DNA of 64,000 bases, taken from NCBI GenBank assembly GCA_963817075.1, contig CAWFMT010000008.1:62001-126000 (forward strand), in the 5' to 3' direction. This DNA is from DASPKM01 sp963817075. Its GTDB lineage: Bacteria; Bacteroidota; Bacteroidia; Chitinophagales; Chitinophagaceae. Position 1 is the stretch's first letter. Every line of letters starts with the position of its first letter. A program made the position numbers and the translations under genes. The notes under the pieces are model-generated. The model had not been told where the DNA came from. It was given only the letters and a program-made list of their open reading frames with translations, and searched no databases. Shown here one piece after another: positions 53,427-60,579 of this stretch.

Positions 53427-53957
53427 ATGTATTTCGTTGCAATTGTTCTTCCTGAAGAATTGAATCAGAAAATTCTTATATGGAAGAATTACATGAAGGA
53501 ACATTACGGATGTTCGGTTGCTTTGAAATCACCTGCTCACATCACGCTCATCCCTCCGTTTTGGATGGAGGAAGAGCTGGAGGAAAATTTGAAGGTGGAT
53601 CTGCATGAATTTTCCGCTCTCCAATCAAGCTTTAATATTGAGCTTAATAATTTCAGCTCTTTCAAACCAAGAGTAATATTTCTTGAGGTTGAAACAAATG
53701 AATCCTTGCAGGAATTAAAAGATAAACTCGAAATAGAACTGCTTGAAAAAAAGTTTCCAATAAAAAAAGACGAACGAGCGTTTCATCCGCATATAACTAT
53801 CGCCAACCGGGATCTGAGGAAAAAGGATTTTGCCGAAGCGAATGATCATTTCCAGAAGATCTCCTATATACAAGAGTTTTCCGCATCCGGACTAAGCCTT
53901 CTTCGGCATGATGGTTCAGTATGGCAAACGGAAACAAGTTTTCCGTTCAATTGTTAA
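53427..53957 (+). CDS. 2'-5' RNA ligase / 2H phosphoesterase family protein
   Basis: A 176-aa two-histidine phosphoesterase. The paired motifs are HIT (38-40, in PAHITLIPPF) and HIT (in FHPHITIANRD, about residue 122), spaced as in LigT/CPDase-like enzymes that process 2',5' or cyclic phosphate ends of RNA. I use the ATG at 53427 (MYFVAIVLPEE); a GTG at 53415 would add four residues. The upstream spacer contains TCGAGTTT and TTTTACATT words only. Confidence 0.86.
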   Translation: MYFVAIVLPEELNQKILIWKNYMKEHYGCSVALKSPAHITLIPPFWMEEELEENLKVDLHEFSALQSSFNIELNNFSSFKPRVIFLEVETNESLQELKDKLEIELLEKKFPIKKDERAFHPHITIANRDLRKKDFAEANDHFQKISYIQEFSASGLSLLRHDGSVWQTETSFPFNC

Positions 53958-53990
53958 AATTTCATCAAGATCATGTTCAATGCAACATTT

Positions 53991-54028
53991 TACGAAATTG
54001 CTCGTATTTTTATACGAAAGTAATCGTA
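53991..54028 (+). promoter_or_regulatory. Double BlaI/MecI-like operator (two TACGA-N6-TCGTA palindromes)
   Basis: Two 16-bp palindromes, TACGAAATTGCTCGTA (53991-54006) and TACGAAAGTAATCGTA (54013-54028), are spaced 22 bp centre to centre (about two helical turns) and end 19 bp before the start codon of the coiled-coil gene. TACGA..TCGTA pairs resemble the sites I associate with BlaI-family repressors in Bacteroidota; no blaI gene is in this window. Confidence 0.6.
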
Positions 54029-54047
54029 TTCACCTTAAATAATCATT

Positions 54048-55013
54048 ATGAGGACCTTCACTCAACCAAAGTATCTATTGGCAACCCTGCTGATATCCGG
54101 ACTAGTCTTCCTTTCCATTGCGTGGACCGGCAACCGCCAGATCAATTCCACCCAAACTTACCAGGATACAGTTCCCCAAAAAAACAAGGCCACTGAAAAG
54201 GTCTATAAAAAAGATTTTGACAAGCAGCTCGATGAGCTTGACAAGGCATTGAAGAACCTTGAAAAAATGCCCAATATTGATGGTGAAAAGCTTCGGGCTG
54301 AAATAGAAGAAGCCATGAAGAAAGTAACTCTTGATATGGCCAAGCACCAGGTCAACATGGAAAAATTGCAAAAAGAATTAAAGGAGTCGCTTGCCAATAT
54401 CAACACCGAAAAAATGCAGGCAGAACTAAAGGCTTCTCTTAGAGAGTTGGAGAAGGTGGATGCAAATAAGATACAGGCAGAGATCAGGGAATCACTCAAA
54501 GAAGTGGAAAAGATAGATATGTCAAAAATCCAGGCTGAGATCAAGGAATCTATGAAACAACTGGAAAAAGTGGATATGACAAAGATGAGGATGGAAATAG
54601 AAAAAGCAATGGAGGAGGTAAAGACCAAACTCAATCAGGAAGACATACGCAAACAAATAGAGACTTCATTGAAGGAAGTTGATATGGAAAAGATCCGCAG
54701 AGAAATGGAAGAGGTGAAAGAAGAAATGGCTAAGCATAAAATGGATTTTAAGGTAGACATGGAAAAGGCCAGAGAAGGCATTCAAAAGGCAAAGGAAGAA
54801 TTAAATGGTTATCAGCAAATGGTAGACGAAATGGAAAATGAAGGATTGCTGCAAAGTGGCAAGGATTATACCATTGAATATAAAGAAGGACAGCTTTTCC
54901 TGAATGGAGTAAAGCAATCTGATGGAACTACTTCTAAATACAAGAAGTATTTCAAGAGTGATAAGATCACCATCAGAAAGAAAAATGGCGAGATGAACAT
55001 CAACATACAGTAA
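54048..55013 (+). CDS. Membrane-anchored coiled-coil protein with 19-residue repeats
   Basis: A 321-aa protein, highly charged. Residues 9-28 form a signal/anchor helix. Residues 55-265 are almost wholly coiled coil, built from a 19-residue repeat whose core reads VDxxKIQAEIxES (cores at about 118, 137, 156 and 175, with weaker copies at 77, 96, 198 and 211). The C-terminal 50 residues (DYTIEYKEGQLFLNGVKQ, then KYKKYF) resemble the tail found at the end of many Bacteroidota BlaR1/M56 peptidases. The double BlaI-like operator in front supports membership of such a regulon. The function is not known. Confidence 0.75.
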   Translation: MRTFTQPKYLLATLLISGLVFLSIAWTGNRQINSTQTYQDTVPQKNKATEKVYKKDFDKQLDELDKALKNLEKMPNIDGEKLRAEIEEAMKKVTLDMAKHQVNMEKLQKELKESLANINTEKMQAELKASLRELEKVDANKIQAEIRESLKEVEKIDMSKIQAEIKESMKQLEKVDMTKMRMEIEKAMEEVKTKLNQEDIRKQIETSLKEVDMEKIRREMEEVKEEMAKHKMDFKVDMEKAREGIQKAKEELNGYQQMVDEMENEGLLQSGKDYTIEYKEGQLFLNGVKQSDGTTSKYKKYFKSDKITIRKKNGEMNINIQ

Positions 55014-55035
55014 CAGCCTCTCATGTGTAAAACAA

Positions 55036-55059
55036 AACGGCGCTATTCCTGGCGCCGTT
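55036..55059 (+). terminator. Terminator of the coiled-coil gene
   Basis: An 8-bp perfect stem AACGGCGC/GCGCCGTT, an 8-nt loop, then ATTTATTTA. It lies 22 bp after the stop at 55013. Confidence 0.8.
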
Positions 55060-55124
55060 ATTTATTTAGTAACCTCCTCGCGAACCTTTCCTCCTTCAGG
55101 CCATTGTGGTTAAGTTTTCGAAAA

Positions 55125-55245
55125 AATCAAAAATCAAATAACAATAACCAAAGAAAGAAAACCAAATTCCAAAATTCAATGAATTGGTAATTGGTTCTTA
55201 GTTTCCTATTATTGGAATTTGTGATTTGGTTCTTGGTTCTTATCA
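55125..55245. repeat. Imperfect word palindrome (AACCAAATTCC / GGAATTTGTGATTTGGTT)
   Basis: The left side (ACCAAAGAAAGAAAACCAAA, ATTCCAAAATTC) is mirrored by the right side (GGAATTTGTGATTTGGTTC, TTGGTTCTT) around GAATTGGTAATTGG. It lies in the convergent spacer 55014-55326 with a REP fragment and two terminators; no gene is there. Confidence 0.65.
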
Positions 55246-55252
55246 GAAATCC

Positions 55253-55279
55253 TTACGCCCTCGCGTCCTTGCGGTTAAA
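55253..55279. repeat. REP-like element, right-tip fragment (10)
   Basis: TTACGCCCTCGCGTCCTTGC followed by GGTTAA: only the right tip of the TTAACCGC element. Confidence 0.65.
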
Positions 55280-55284
55280 CAAAA

Positions 55285-55304
55285 AGCCCCGCAAATGCGA
55301 GGCT
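55285..55304 (-). terminator. Terminator of the carboxypeptidase-regulatory-domain gene
   Basis: The stem AGCCCCGCA/TGCGAGGCT has one mismatch. On the minus strand it is followed by TTTTTGTTT, 23 bp past the stop of the gene at 55327. Confidence 0.8.
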
Positions 55305-55326
55305 CATCAAAATATTTTTATTCTAC

Positions 55327-55725
55327 CTATTCCCCAATTCCACCTGCCATTCGCAAAAGAGGATGTGAAAAATCATCATGCTCTTCAGGGGTCATATCCA
55401 ATGTGATCTTATAGACCAAACCTTCTTTTGTATTGATCATTTCCTTGCGGTGAACTTTATATCCTTTTTTCTCAAAGAAAATTGTCAGGTCGCCTCCAGG
55501 CAATTTACTGATCCGAAAATTCCCATCAGAATCTGTCGTTACTTCTTTTTCATTGCCAAGCTTATTGCCTGTCATGGAAACCACTACCCCTGAGATAGGT
55601 TTTTTTGTTGTAGCATCTGTTACCTGTCCCTGAACTACCCCCTCGTTCTTTCCCGTATTAGCCTTCAAGAGAAGCGCAACTGGCAAGCTGAGCGCCAGCA
55701 ACAACAATTTTTTCGGGAGTTTCAT
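55327..55725 (-). CDS. Exported carboxypeptidase-regulatory-like domain protein
   Basis: A 132-aa protein with a signal peptide (MKLPKKLLLLALSLPVALLLKA). It consists of a single CarboxypepD_reg-like beta-sandwich: GQVTDATTKKPISGVVVSM, then TTDSDGNFRISKLPGGDLTIFFEKKGYK. This domain usually heads TonB-dependent receptors, but here it stands alone, followed by an acidic tail (TPEEHDDFSHPLL). It is 18 bp downstream of the nitronate monooxygenase gene and probably in the same transcript. Confidence 0.82.
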   Translation of the reverse strand: MKLPKKLLLLALSLPVALLLKANTGKNEGVVQGQVTDATTKKPISGVVVSMTGNKLGNEKEVTTDSDGNFRISKLPGGDLTIFFEKKGYKVHRKEMINTKEGLVYKITLDMTPEEHDDFSHPLLRMAGGIGE

Positions 55726-55743
55726 GACAAGATGTTTTTTCGT

Positions 55744-56685
55744 TTACTTAAAAGGGTTTTCTAATGTATAGTTGAATTCATTCCAAATATTCCTTACTAT
55801 CTCTGAAGCTGGTAGAATTTCGTTGATGATCGCACTAACCTGTCCAATTTCCAATTCACCCTCATCCAGATCACCTTCGAACATTCCTTTTTTGGAGCGG
55901 GCCCTACCTAATAACGTTTTCAAGTCGTCAATCGTTGCCCCATTCCATTCTGCTTCCTGAATTTTCTTAAAGAACTTGTTTCTAATCAGTCTTACCGGAG
56001 TAAGTTGCTTTAGTGTAAGTGCGGTATCACCTTCTTTTGCCTCAATAATCGCCTTCTTAAAACCTGGGTGAGAGGATGCTTCATCACTAGCCGCAAACCT
56101 GGATCCGATCTGTACACCTTCTGATCCCAAAACCATCGCTGCCATCATCTGCCTTCCGGTCGCAATTCCGCCAGCTGAAATTACAGGAATTTTTACAGCC
56201 GAACAAACTGCGGGAACCAGGACCATGGTAGTTGTTTCTTCCCTTCCGTTATGTCCTCCTGCCTCAAATCCTTCAGCTACAACAGCATCACAGCCAGCAT
56301 CTTCAGCCTTCCGGGCAAACTTGCTACTGCTTACCACATGGACCACCTTCCTCCCCTCTTTCTTTAAGACGCTCGTCCAGGTACCAGGGTTACCGGCGGA
56401 GGTAAAAATAATTGGAACTTCTTCTTCCAATATCACATCAAAGAGCTTTTCAATGTCTGGGTACAGTAGAGGGACATTCACTCCAAATGGCCGGTCAGTT
56501 GCCTTCCTGCACTTGAGTATATGCTCTTTTAAGACATCAGGATACATGCTTCCGCTGCCTATCAGTCCAAGGCCGCCTGCATTGCTCACAGCACTCGCTA
56601 ATCGCCATCCGCTGGTCCAGATCATTCCTGCCTGAACGATGGGATATTCAATTTCGAACAGCCTGGTTATGCGGTTGGAAAACAT
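55744..56685 (-). CDS. Nitronate monooxygenase / enoyl-ACP reductase II-type flavoprotein
   Basis: A 313-aa FMN-dependent TIM-barrel enzyme. The start RLFEIEYPIVQAGMIWTSGWRLASAVSNAGGLGLIG and the phosphate-binding segments PVISAGGIATGRQMMAAMVLGSEGVQIGSRF are family hallmarks; CDAVVAEGFEAGGHNG carries the usual catalytic-loop His. Members oxidise alkyl nitronates or reduce enoyl-ACP (FabK); the sequence alone does not separate these. It starts at 56685 and is followed by the small carboxypeptidase-regulatory-domain gene. Confidence 0.88.
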   Translation of the reverse strand: MFSNRITRLFEIEYPIVQAGMIWTSGWRLASAVSNAGGLGLIGSGSMYPDVLKEHILKCRKATDRPFGVNVPLLYPDIEKLFDVILEEEVPIIFTSAGNPGTWTSVLKKEGRKVVHVVSSSKFARKAEDAGCDAVVAEGFEAGGHNGREETTTMVLVPAVCSAVKIPVISAGGIATGRQMMAAMVLGSEGVQIGSRFAASDEASSHPGFKKAIIEAKEGDTALTLKQLTPVRLIRNKFFKKIQEAEWNGATIDDLKTLLGRARSKKGMFEGDLDEGELEIGQVSAIINEILPASEIVRNIWNEFNYTLENPFK

Positions 56686-56712
56686 GCGGGTTTAGAGTTT
56701 AGGGTTTAGAGT

Positions 56713-56757
56713 TTAACCGCAAAGTCGCGAGGGCGCAAGGTTTCGCAAGGAAAGAAA
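56713..56757. repeat. REP-like element, half copy (11), with flanking word arrays
   Basis: The left arm TTAACCGCAAAGTCGCGAGG then GCGCAAGGTTTCGCAAGG. It is preceded by GGGTTTAGAGTTTAGGG words (56691-56712) and followed by TTTTCAAATTC words (56764-56790). Confidence 0.78.
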
Positions 56758-56795
56758 TATCCAAATTTTCAAATTCTCAAATTTTCAAATTGAGA

Positions 56796-57794
56796 TCAGC
56801 TTTCGCCCAGATCGATCTCGGTATTATCTCCAATATTCAAACTCCTGGTCTCTCCTTTCACTTCTGTATCGCTACCAATCAGGGATTGTGTGAGAACTAT
56901 ATCAAATAGATCGGCATATGAGCCGATGATAGAATCCTTAATAATTGAACACTTGATAGTAGTGCTTTCTCCAATTGTGACATTAGGTCCAATGATGGAA
57001 TTGCTGATTGAACAACCTGGTGCAATACTTACTGGAGGAACAATGATGGTGTTCTCAAATGTTTGCTCGTTTGAGATCTTACCGCCAAATTTTTTCATGA
57101 GGATGGCATTGGATGCCAGTAGACTTTCCTTGTGACCGCAATCGAACCAGTTCTGAACCTTGAAGGGTTTGATTTTGGAACCTTGCTTGATCATGCATTC
57201 AATGGCATCAGTAAGATTGTACTCGCCATAGCTCTTTAATTGGTTCCTGATATTATTTTCAAGGCAACTGAATAAGAAATTAGTTTCCTTGATCCTATAA
57301 ATTCCTACCAGGGCCATATTGCTTTTTGGGATCTGAGGCTTTTCAACAACACGTTCTATGAAACCTTCATCATCCAATTCAGCCACTCCAAAATTTCTGG
57401 GATCGTCAACCCGCTTTACTGCCAGGGCTGAATAAGGGAGATGGATCAATTCACTAACATCGTATTCGCAGATAGTATCTCCAAGTACAATGAAGATCTC
57501 ATCTTCACCAACAATATCTTTTGAAAGCAGGACTGCATGACCTAGTCCGTGGCGTTCATTCTGGATTACGAAATGGGCTGTGAGGTCTGGATATTTTTCC
57601 CTTACATAGTCCTGGATCTTATTGCCGAGATATCCTACAATAAAAATGAACTCCTGAATGCCAGCTTCCCGCAACTGATCTACAATAATACTTAGGATCG
57701 TTTTTCCTGCTAAAGGAATCAGGGCCTTGGGTTGTGTATATGTGTGGGGTCTGAGTTTGGTACCAGCCCCTGCGACCGGAATAATTGCTTTCAT
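56796..57794 (-). CDS. Sugar-phosphate nucleotidylyltransferase with left-handed beta-helix
   Basis: A 332-aa enzyme of the RmlA/GlmU-type nucleotidyltransferase family. It activates a sugar 1-phosphate to an NDP-sugar (glucose-1-phosphate thymidylyl- or uridylyltransferase-like). Signature GAGTKLRP (9-16) with the catalytic Lys in QPKAL (about 23), GDT metal site (VLGDTICEYD) and VEKP motif are present. From about residue 245 hexapeptide repeats (VSIAPGCSISNSIIGPNVTIGESTTI) form a short beta-helix like the long-type enzymes. Sugar and nucleotide specificity cannot be read off. Confidence 0.88.
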   Translation of the reverse strand: MKAIIPVAGAGTKLRPHTYTQPKALIPLAGKTILSIIVDQLREAGIQEFIFIVGYLGNKIQDYVREKYPDLTAHFVIQNERHGLGHAVLLSKDIVGEDEIFIVLGDTICEYDVSELIHLPYSALAVKRVDDPRNFGVAELDDEGFIERVVEKPQIPKSNMALVGIYRIKETNFLFSCLENNIRNQLKSYGEYNLTDAIECMIKQGSKIKPFKVQNWFDCGHKESLLASNAILMKKFGGKISNEQTFENTIIVPPVSIAPGCSISNSIIGPNVTIGESTTIKCSIIKDSIIGSYADLFDIVLTQSLIGSDTEVKGETRSLNIGDNTEIDLGES

Positions 57795-58151
57795 CGGAAA
57801 ATTTGTTCGATTCTATCGCCGACCGAAGGTGAAAGGTATGCGTAAGTACGAACACTCCCGCAACCTTTTACGCTGATTATACTTTTGTTGTTCGATCGAA
57901 CCTAAGCCACTTCAATATCGATATTATGTTACTCAATAAAAAAACGAGTGAAATTACCGAAATTCTTATTAACGCTTCCCCAATTAAAACTTTTCTTCTG
58001 AAGGCTAGTATTTACTTTTGCGTGGATTTAAATTTACAGCGAGTATCCGCAAATCAATAATTTTCTAATCCGAAACAAGCCCAGTTGCAGTTAGAGGTGA
58101 AGGCGCCGCCCAATCACCACTTAAAATCACACTGCTCCTGGCAATCAAATC
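57795..58151. other. Divergent spacer before glyA
   Basis: 357 bp between the nucleotidylyltransferase and glyA. It contains a TACTTTTG -7 element for glyA (58013-58020) and a weak TACCTTTC on the minus strand (57831-57838). The roughly 130-nt glyA leader has no riboswitch that I recognise. No ORF or repeat of the families seen elsewhere is present. Confidence 0.45.
58013..58020 (+). promoter_or_regulatory. Putative glyA promoter (-7 element TACTTTTG)
   Basis: An exact TAnnTTTG; a TTTT 18 bp upstream (57991-57994) is a poor -33. It would give a leader of about 125 nt. Confidence 0.4.
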
Positions 58152-59432
58152 ATGCAAAAGGACACCCTTGTTTTTGATCTCATCCGAAAAGAACTTGAAA
58201 GACAACGTCATGGAATAGAATTGATAGCTTCTGAGAATTTCGCGAGTCTGCAAACCATTCAGGCTATGGGGAATGTAATGACCAACAAGTATGCAGAAGG
58301 ATATCCGGGACGACGATATTATGGAGGCTGTGAGGTTGTGGACGAAACTGAACAACTGGCAATTGATAGATTAAAGAAAATTTTTAATTGTGATTATGCG
58401 AACGTCCAGCCACATAGCGGCGCCCAGGCAAATGCTGCAGTAATGCTTGCCATCCTGCAGGCAGGCGATGATATCCTGGGACTCGACCTTAGCATGGGGG
58501 GTCATCTTACACATGGATCTCCTGTAAATTTCAGTGGGAAGCTTTATAAGGCTCACCACTATGGAGTAAAGAGGGAAACTGGTATTGTGGATTATGAAAT
58601 GCTTGAGCAGAAAGCCAGAGAGATTAAACCAAAACTCATTGTATGTGGTGCTTCGGCTTATAGTCGCGATTGGGATTATGAGCGGATACGAAAAATTGCA
58701 GATGAAATAGGCGCCTTTGTGATGGCAGATATTGCTCATCCTGCTGCGATGGTAGCTAAAGGCTTATTAAATGATCCCTTTAAACATTGCCATTTTGTAA
58801 CCTCAACCACGCATAAAACCCTCCGTGGTCCAAGAGGTGGTATCATAATGATGGGAAAAGATTTCGAAAATCCACTTGGGTTAAAAGATCAGAAAGGAAA
58901 CTTAAGAATGATGAGCAATCTAGTGGATATGGGAGTATTTCCGGGCACCCAGGGGGGGCCGCTCGAACATATTATTGCATCAAAAGCAATCTCTTTCGGC
59001 GAAATCCTTACTGAAGAATTCACCACTTATTCGAAGCAGATTTTGACTAACGCCCAGGCGATGGCGTCTTCCTTTGTTGCGCGTGGCTATAATATCATAA
59101 GCGGTGGCACAGACAACCACCTGATGCTGATCGATCTTAGAAACAAGAATCTGACAGGAAAGAAAGCTCAGGAAACTCTGGACAGAGCACATATCACGCT
59201 TAACAAGAATGCTGTGCCTTTCGACGATAAAAGCCCCTTTGTTACTTCAGGTATCAGGGTAGGAGTGCCAGCAATTACAACAAGAGGCATGAAAGAGTCG
59301 GACATGGAAACTGTTGTCAATTTTGTGGACACAATCCTTATGAACATCGAAAATGAAGGAATAATTGAGAAAACGAAAGGGCAGGTGAAGGATTTCATGC
59401 AGGCCTTTCCTCTCTATCCGGAATTAGGGTAA
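58152..59432 (+). CDS. glyA: Serine hydroxymethyltransferase
   Basis: This PLP enzyme interconverts serine and glycine and feeds one-carbon units to tetrahydrofolate. The 426-aa length is normal. HGIELIASENF (20-30), the catalytic lysine K222 in TSTTHKTLRGPRGG and YAEGYPGRRYYGG (48-59) are diagnostic. The start ATG at 58152 gives MQKDTLVFDLIRKE. A small DUF4293 membrane-protein gene follows 45 bp later and may be co-transcribed. Confidence 0.97.
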   Translation: MQKDTLVFDLIRKELERQRHGIELIASENFASLQTIQAMGNVMTNKYAEGYPGRRYYGGCEVVDETEQLAIDRLKKIFNCDYANVQPHSGAQANAAVMLAILQAGDDILGLDLSMGGHLTHGSPVNFSGKLYKAHHYGVKRETGIVDYEMLEQKAREIKPKLIVCGASAYSRDWDYERIRKIADEIGAFVMADIAHPAAMVAKGLLNDPFKHCHFVTSTTHKTLRGPRGGIIMMGKDFENPLGLKDQKGNLRMMSNLVDMGVFPGTQGGPLEHIIASKAISFGEILTEEFTTYSKQILTNAQAMASSFVARGYNIISGGTDNHLMLIDLRNKNLTGKKAQETLDRAHITLNKNAVPFDDKSPFVTSGIRVGVPAITTRGMKESDMETVVNFVDTILMNIENEGIIEKTKGQVKDFMQAFPLYPELG

Positions 59433-59477
59433 AATATTATTGACTGATTTATCTTGTGGAACTTCAATCATAACTAA

Positions 59478-59888
59478 ATGATACAGCGAATTCAAACAAT
59501 TTGGTTGCTGCTTGCAATTACTGCTGGCGTTTTGTCGATCAAATTTCCTTTCTATACTGGACAGTTAGCAACTACTAATGTATTTCTAAAACTTACAGCT
59601 GCCGAAAATATTCCCATTCTTCTGTTAACGGTTCTTTCTGTAGTGACTTCTGCCATCTCAATTTTTCTTTTTAAGAACAGGAAAAAGCAAACCACAATTT
59701 GTTTTTTGAATCTGTTACTCTCAATAATAATAATCGTGCTCTATATTCTCCAGGTAAAAAAATTCACGACTGGTTCATACAGCCTCACTTCGCTCCTGGC
59801 TTTTTCAATACCTATCTGGTTGATTCTTGCATTGGCTGGCATCAGGAAGGATGAAAAAATTATTAGAAGTCTGGATAGGCTTCGCTGA
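59478..59888 (+). CDS. DUF4293 family membrane protein
   Basis: A 136-aa protein with four transmembrane segments (about 7-24, 44-64, 71-92, 105-122). The start MIQRIQTIWLLLA and the end RKDEKIIRSLDRLR are typical of DUF4293, a Bacteroidota-specific family without known function. It is downstream of glyA on the same strand; a REP element begins 6 bp after its stop. Confidence 0.87.
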   Translation: MIQRIQTIWLLLAITAGVLSIKFPFYTGQLATTNVFLKLTAAENIPILLLTVLSVVTSAISIFLFKNRKKQTTICFLNLLLSIIIIVLYILQVKKFTTGSYSLTSLLAFSIPIWLILALAGIRKDEKIIRSLDRLR

Positions 59889-59893
59889 AGAAT

Positions 59894-59990
59894 TTAACCT
59901 CAAAGGCGCTAAGAAACAAGGAAATGTCATGTATTCTTCGCGGAATCTTGCGAGTCCTGAGCGGAGTCGAAGGGGCACCTTAGCGGTTAA
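59894..59990. repeat. REP-like palindrome, copy 12, carrying a CTGAGCGGAGTCGAAGG insert
   Basis: The tips TTAACCTCAAAGGCGCTAAG and TAGCGGTTAA are those of the family. Just inside the right arm lies CCTGAGCGGAGTCGAAGGGG (about 59956-59975), a word I associate with another widespread dispersed repeat. It sits between the convergent genes DUF4293 and the barrel protein gene. Confidence 0.82.
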
Positions 59991-60000
59991 GAAAAAAACA

Positions 60001-60570
60001 TTAAAAGTTAAACCCGACATTAATAAACGCATTTTTCCCGTACGGTGAGCGTTCATTCTGGATGACATCATATTGAACCATGATATTCATTGCTCCTCTT
60101 CCCATAGGGATTGCAGCACCTGCCCCGGCCAATAAAGAAGGAACAAATTTTCCGTCTATTTTTAGACTTGGACGTCCATCATAATACCGTTGCTTTCCCC
60201 AGGTATAATTCATTTCAGGTTGAACTTGCAAAAGAATATACTGAATAGGATACACCCGTCCGAAGATGTTCAATCCTCCAACGCCATAACTATTTTTATA
60301 ATCCAGTGCACGATTATTAAAATCGTATTTGAAACTGCTGAAAATAAAATTCACACCGGCACCTGCAGCGAGAGTCTTATTGAACCGATATCCTACCTGG
60401 GGGGATACATTCACAAGGGTATAATTCCCAAAACTCAATCCAAAATTGCCCCCGAAAAAGAGCTTCTCTTTATCAAATCCTTTTTTCTCTTCGGGTAGCT
60501 CCTCGTCCTGAGCACGAACAAACATGATCGACAAGCATAAAATCAATGTTGTTATGAAATACTTCTTCAT
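60001..60570 (-). CDS. Outer-membrane beta-barrel protein
   Basis: A 189-aa exported protein with a 20-residue signal peptide (ends VRAQ). The mature part contains LFFGGNFGLSFGNYTLVNVSPQVGYRFN and closes with YGKNAFINVGFNF, both typical of small Bacteroidota barrels. The role is unknown. It lies 9 bp downstream of the GlcD-type oxidase gene and is probably co-transcribed. Confidence 0.82.
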   Translation of the reverse strand: MKKYFITTLILCLSIMFVRAQDEELPEEKKGFDKEKLFFGGNFGLSFGNYTLVNVSPQVGYRFNKTLAAGAGVNFIFSSFKYDFNNRALDYKNSYGVGGLNIFGRVYPIQYILLQVQPEMNYTWGKQRYYDGRPSLKIDGKFVPSLLAGAGAAIPMGRGAMNIMVQYDVIQNERSPYGKNAFINVGFNF

Positions 60571-60579
60571 ATAGTTTCT

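Noticed and set aside
58021..58151. Glycine or folate riboswitch before glyA
   Set aside because: The leader is long enough, but none of the conserved core elements of glycine or THF aptamers can be found by eye and there is no terminator or obvious pairing with the start region.
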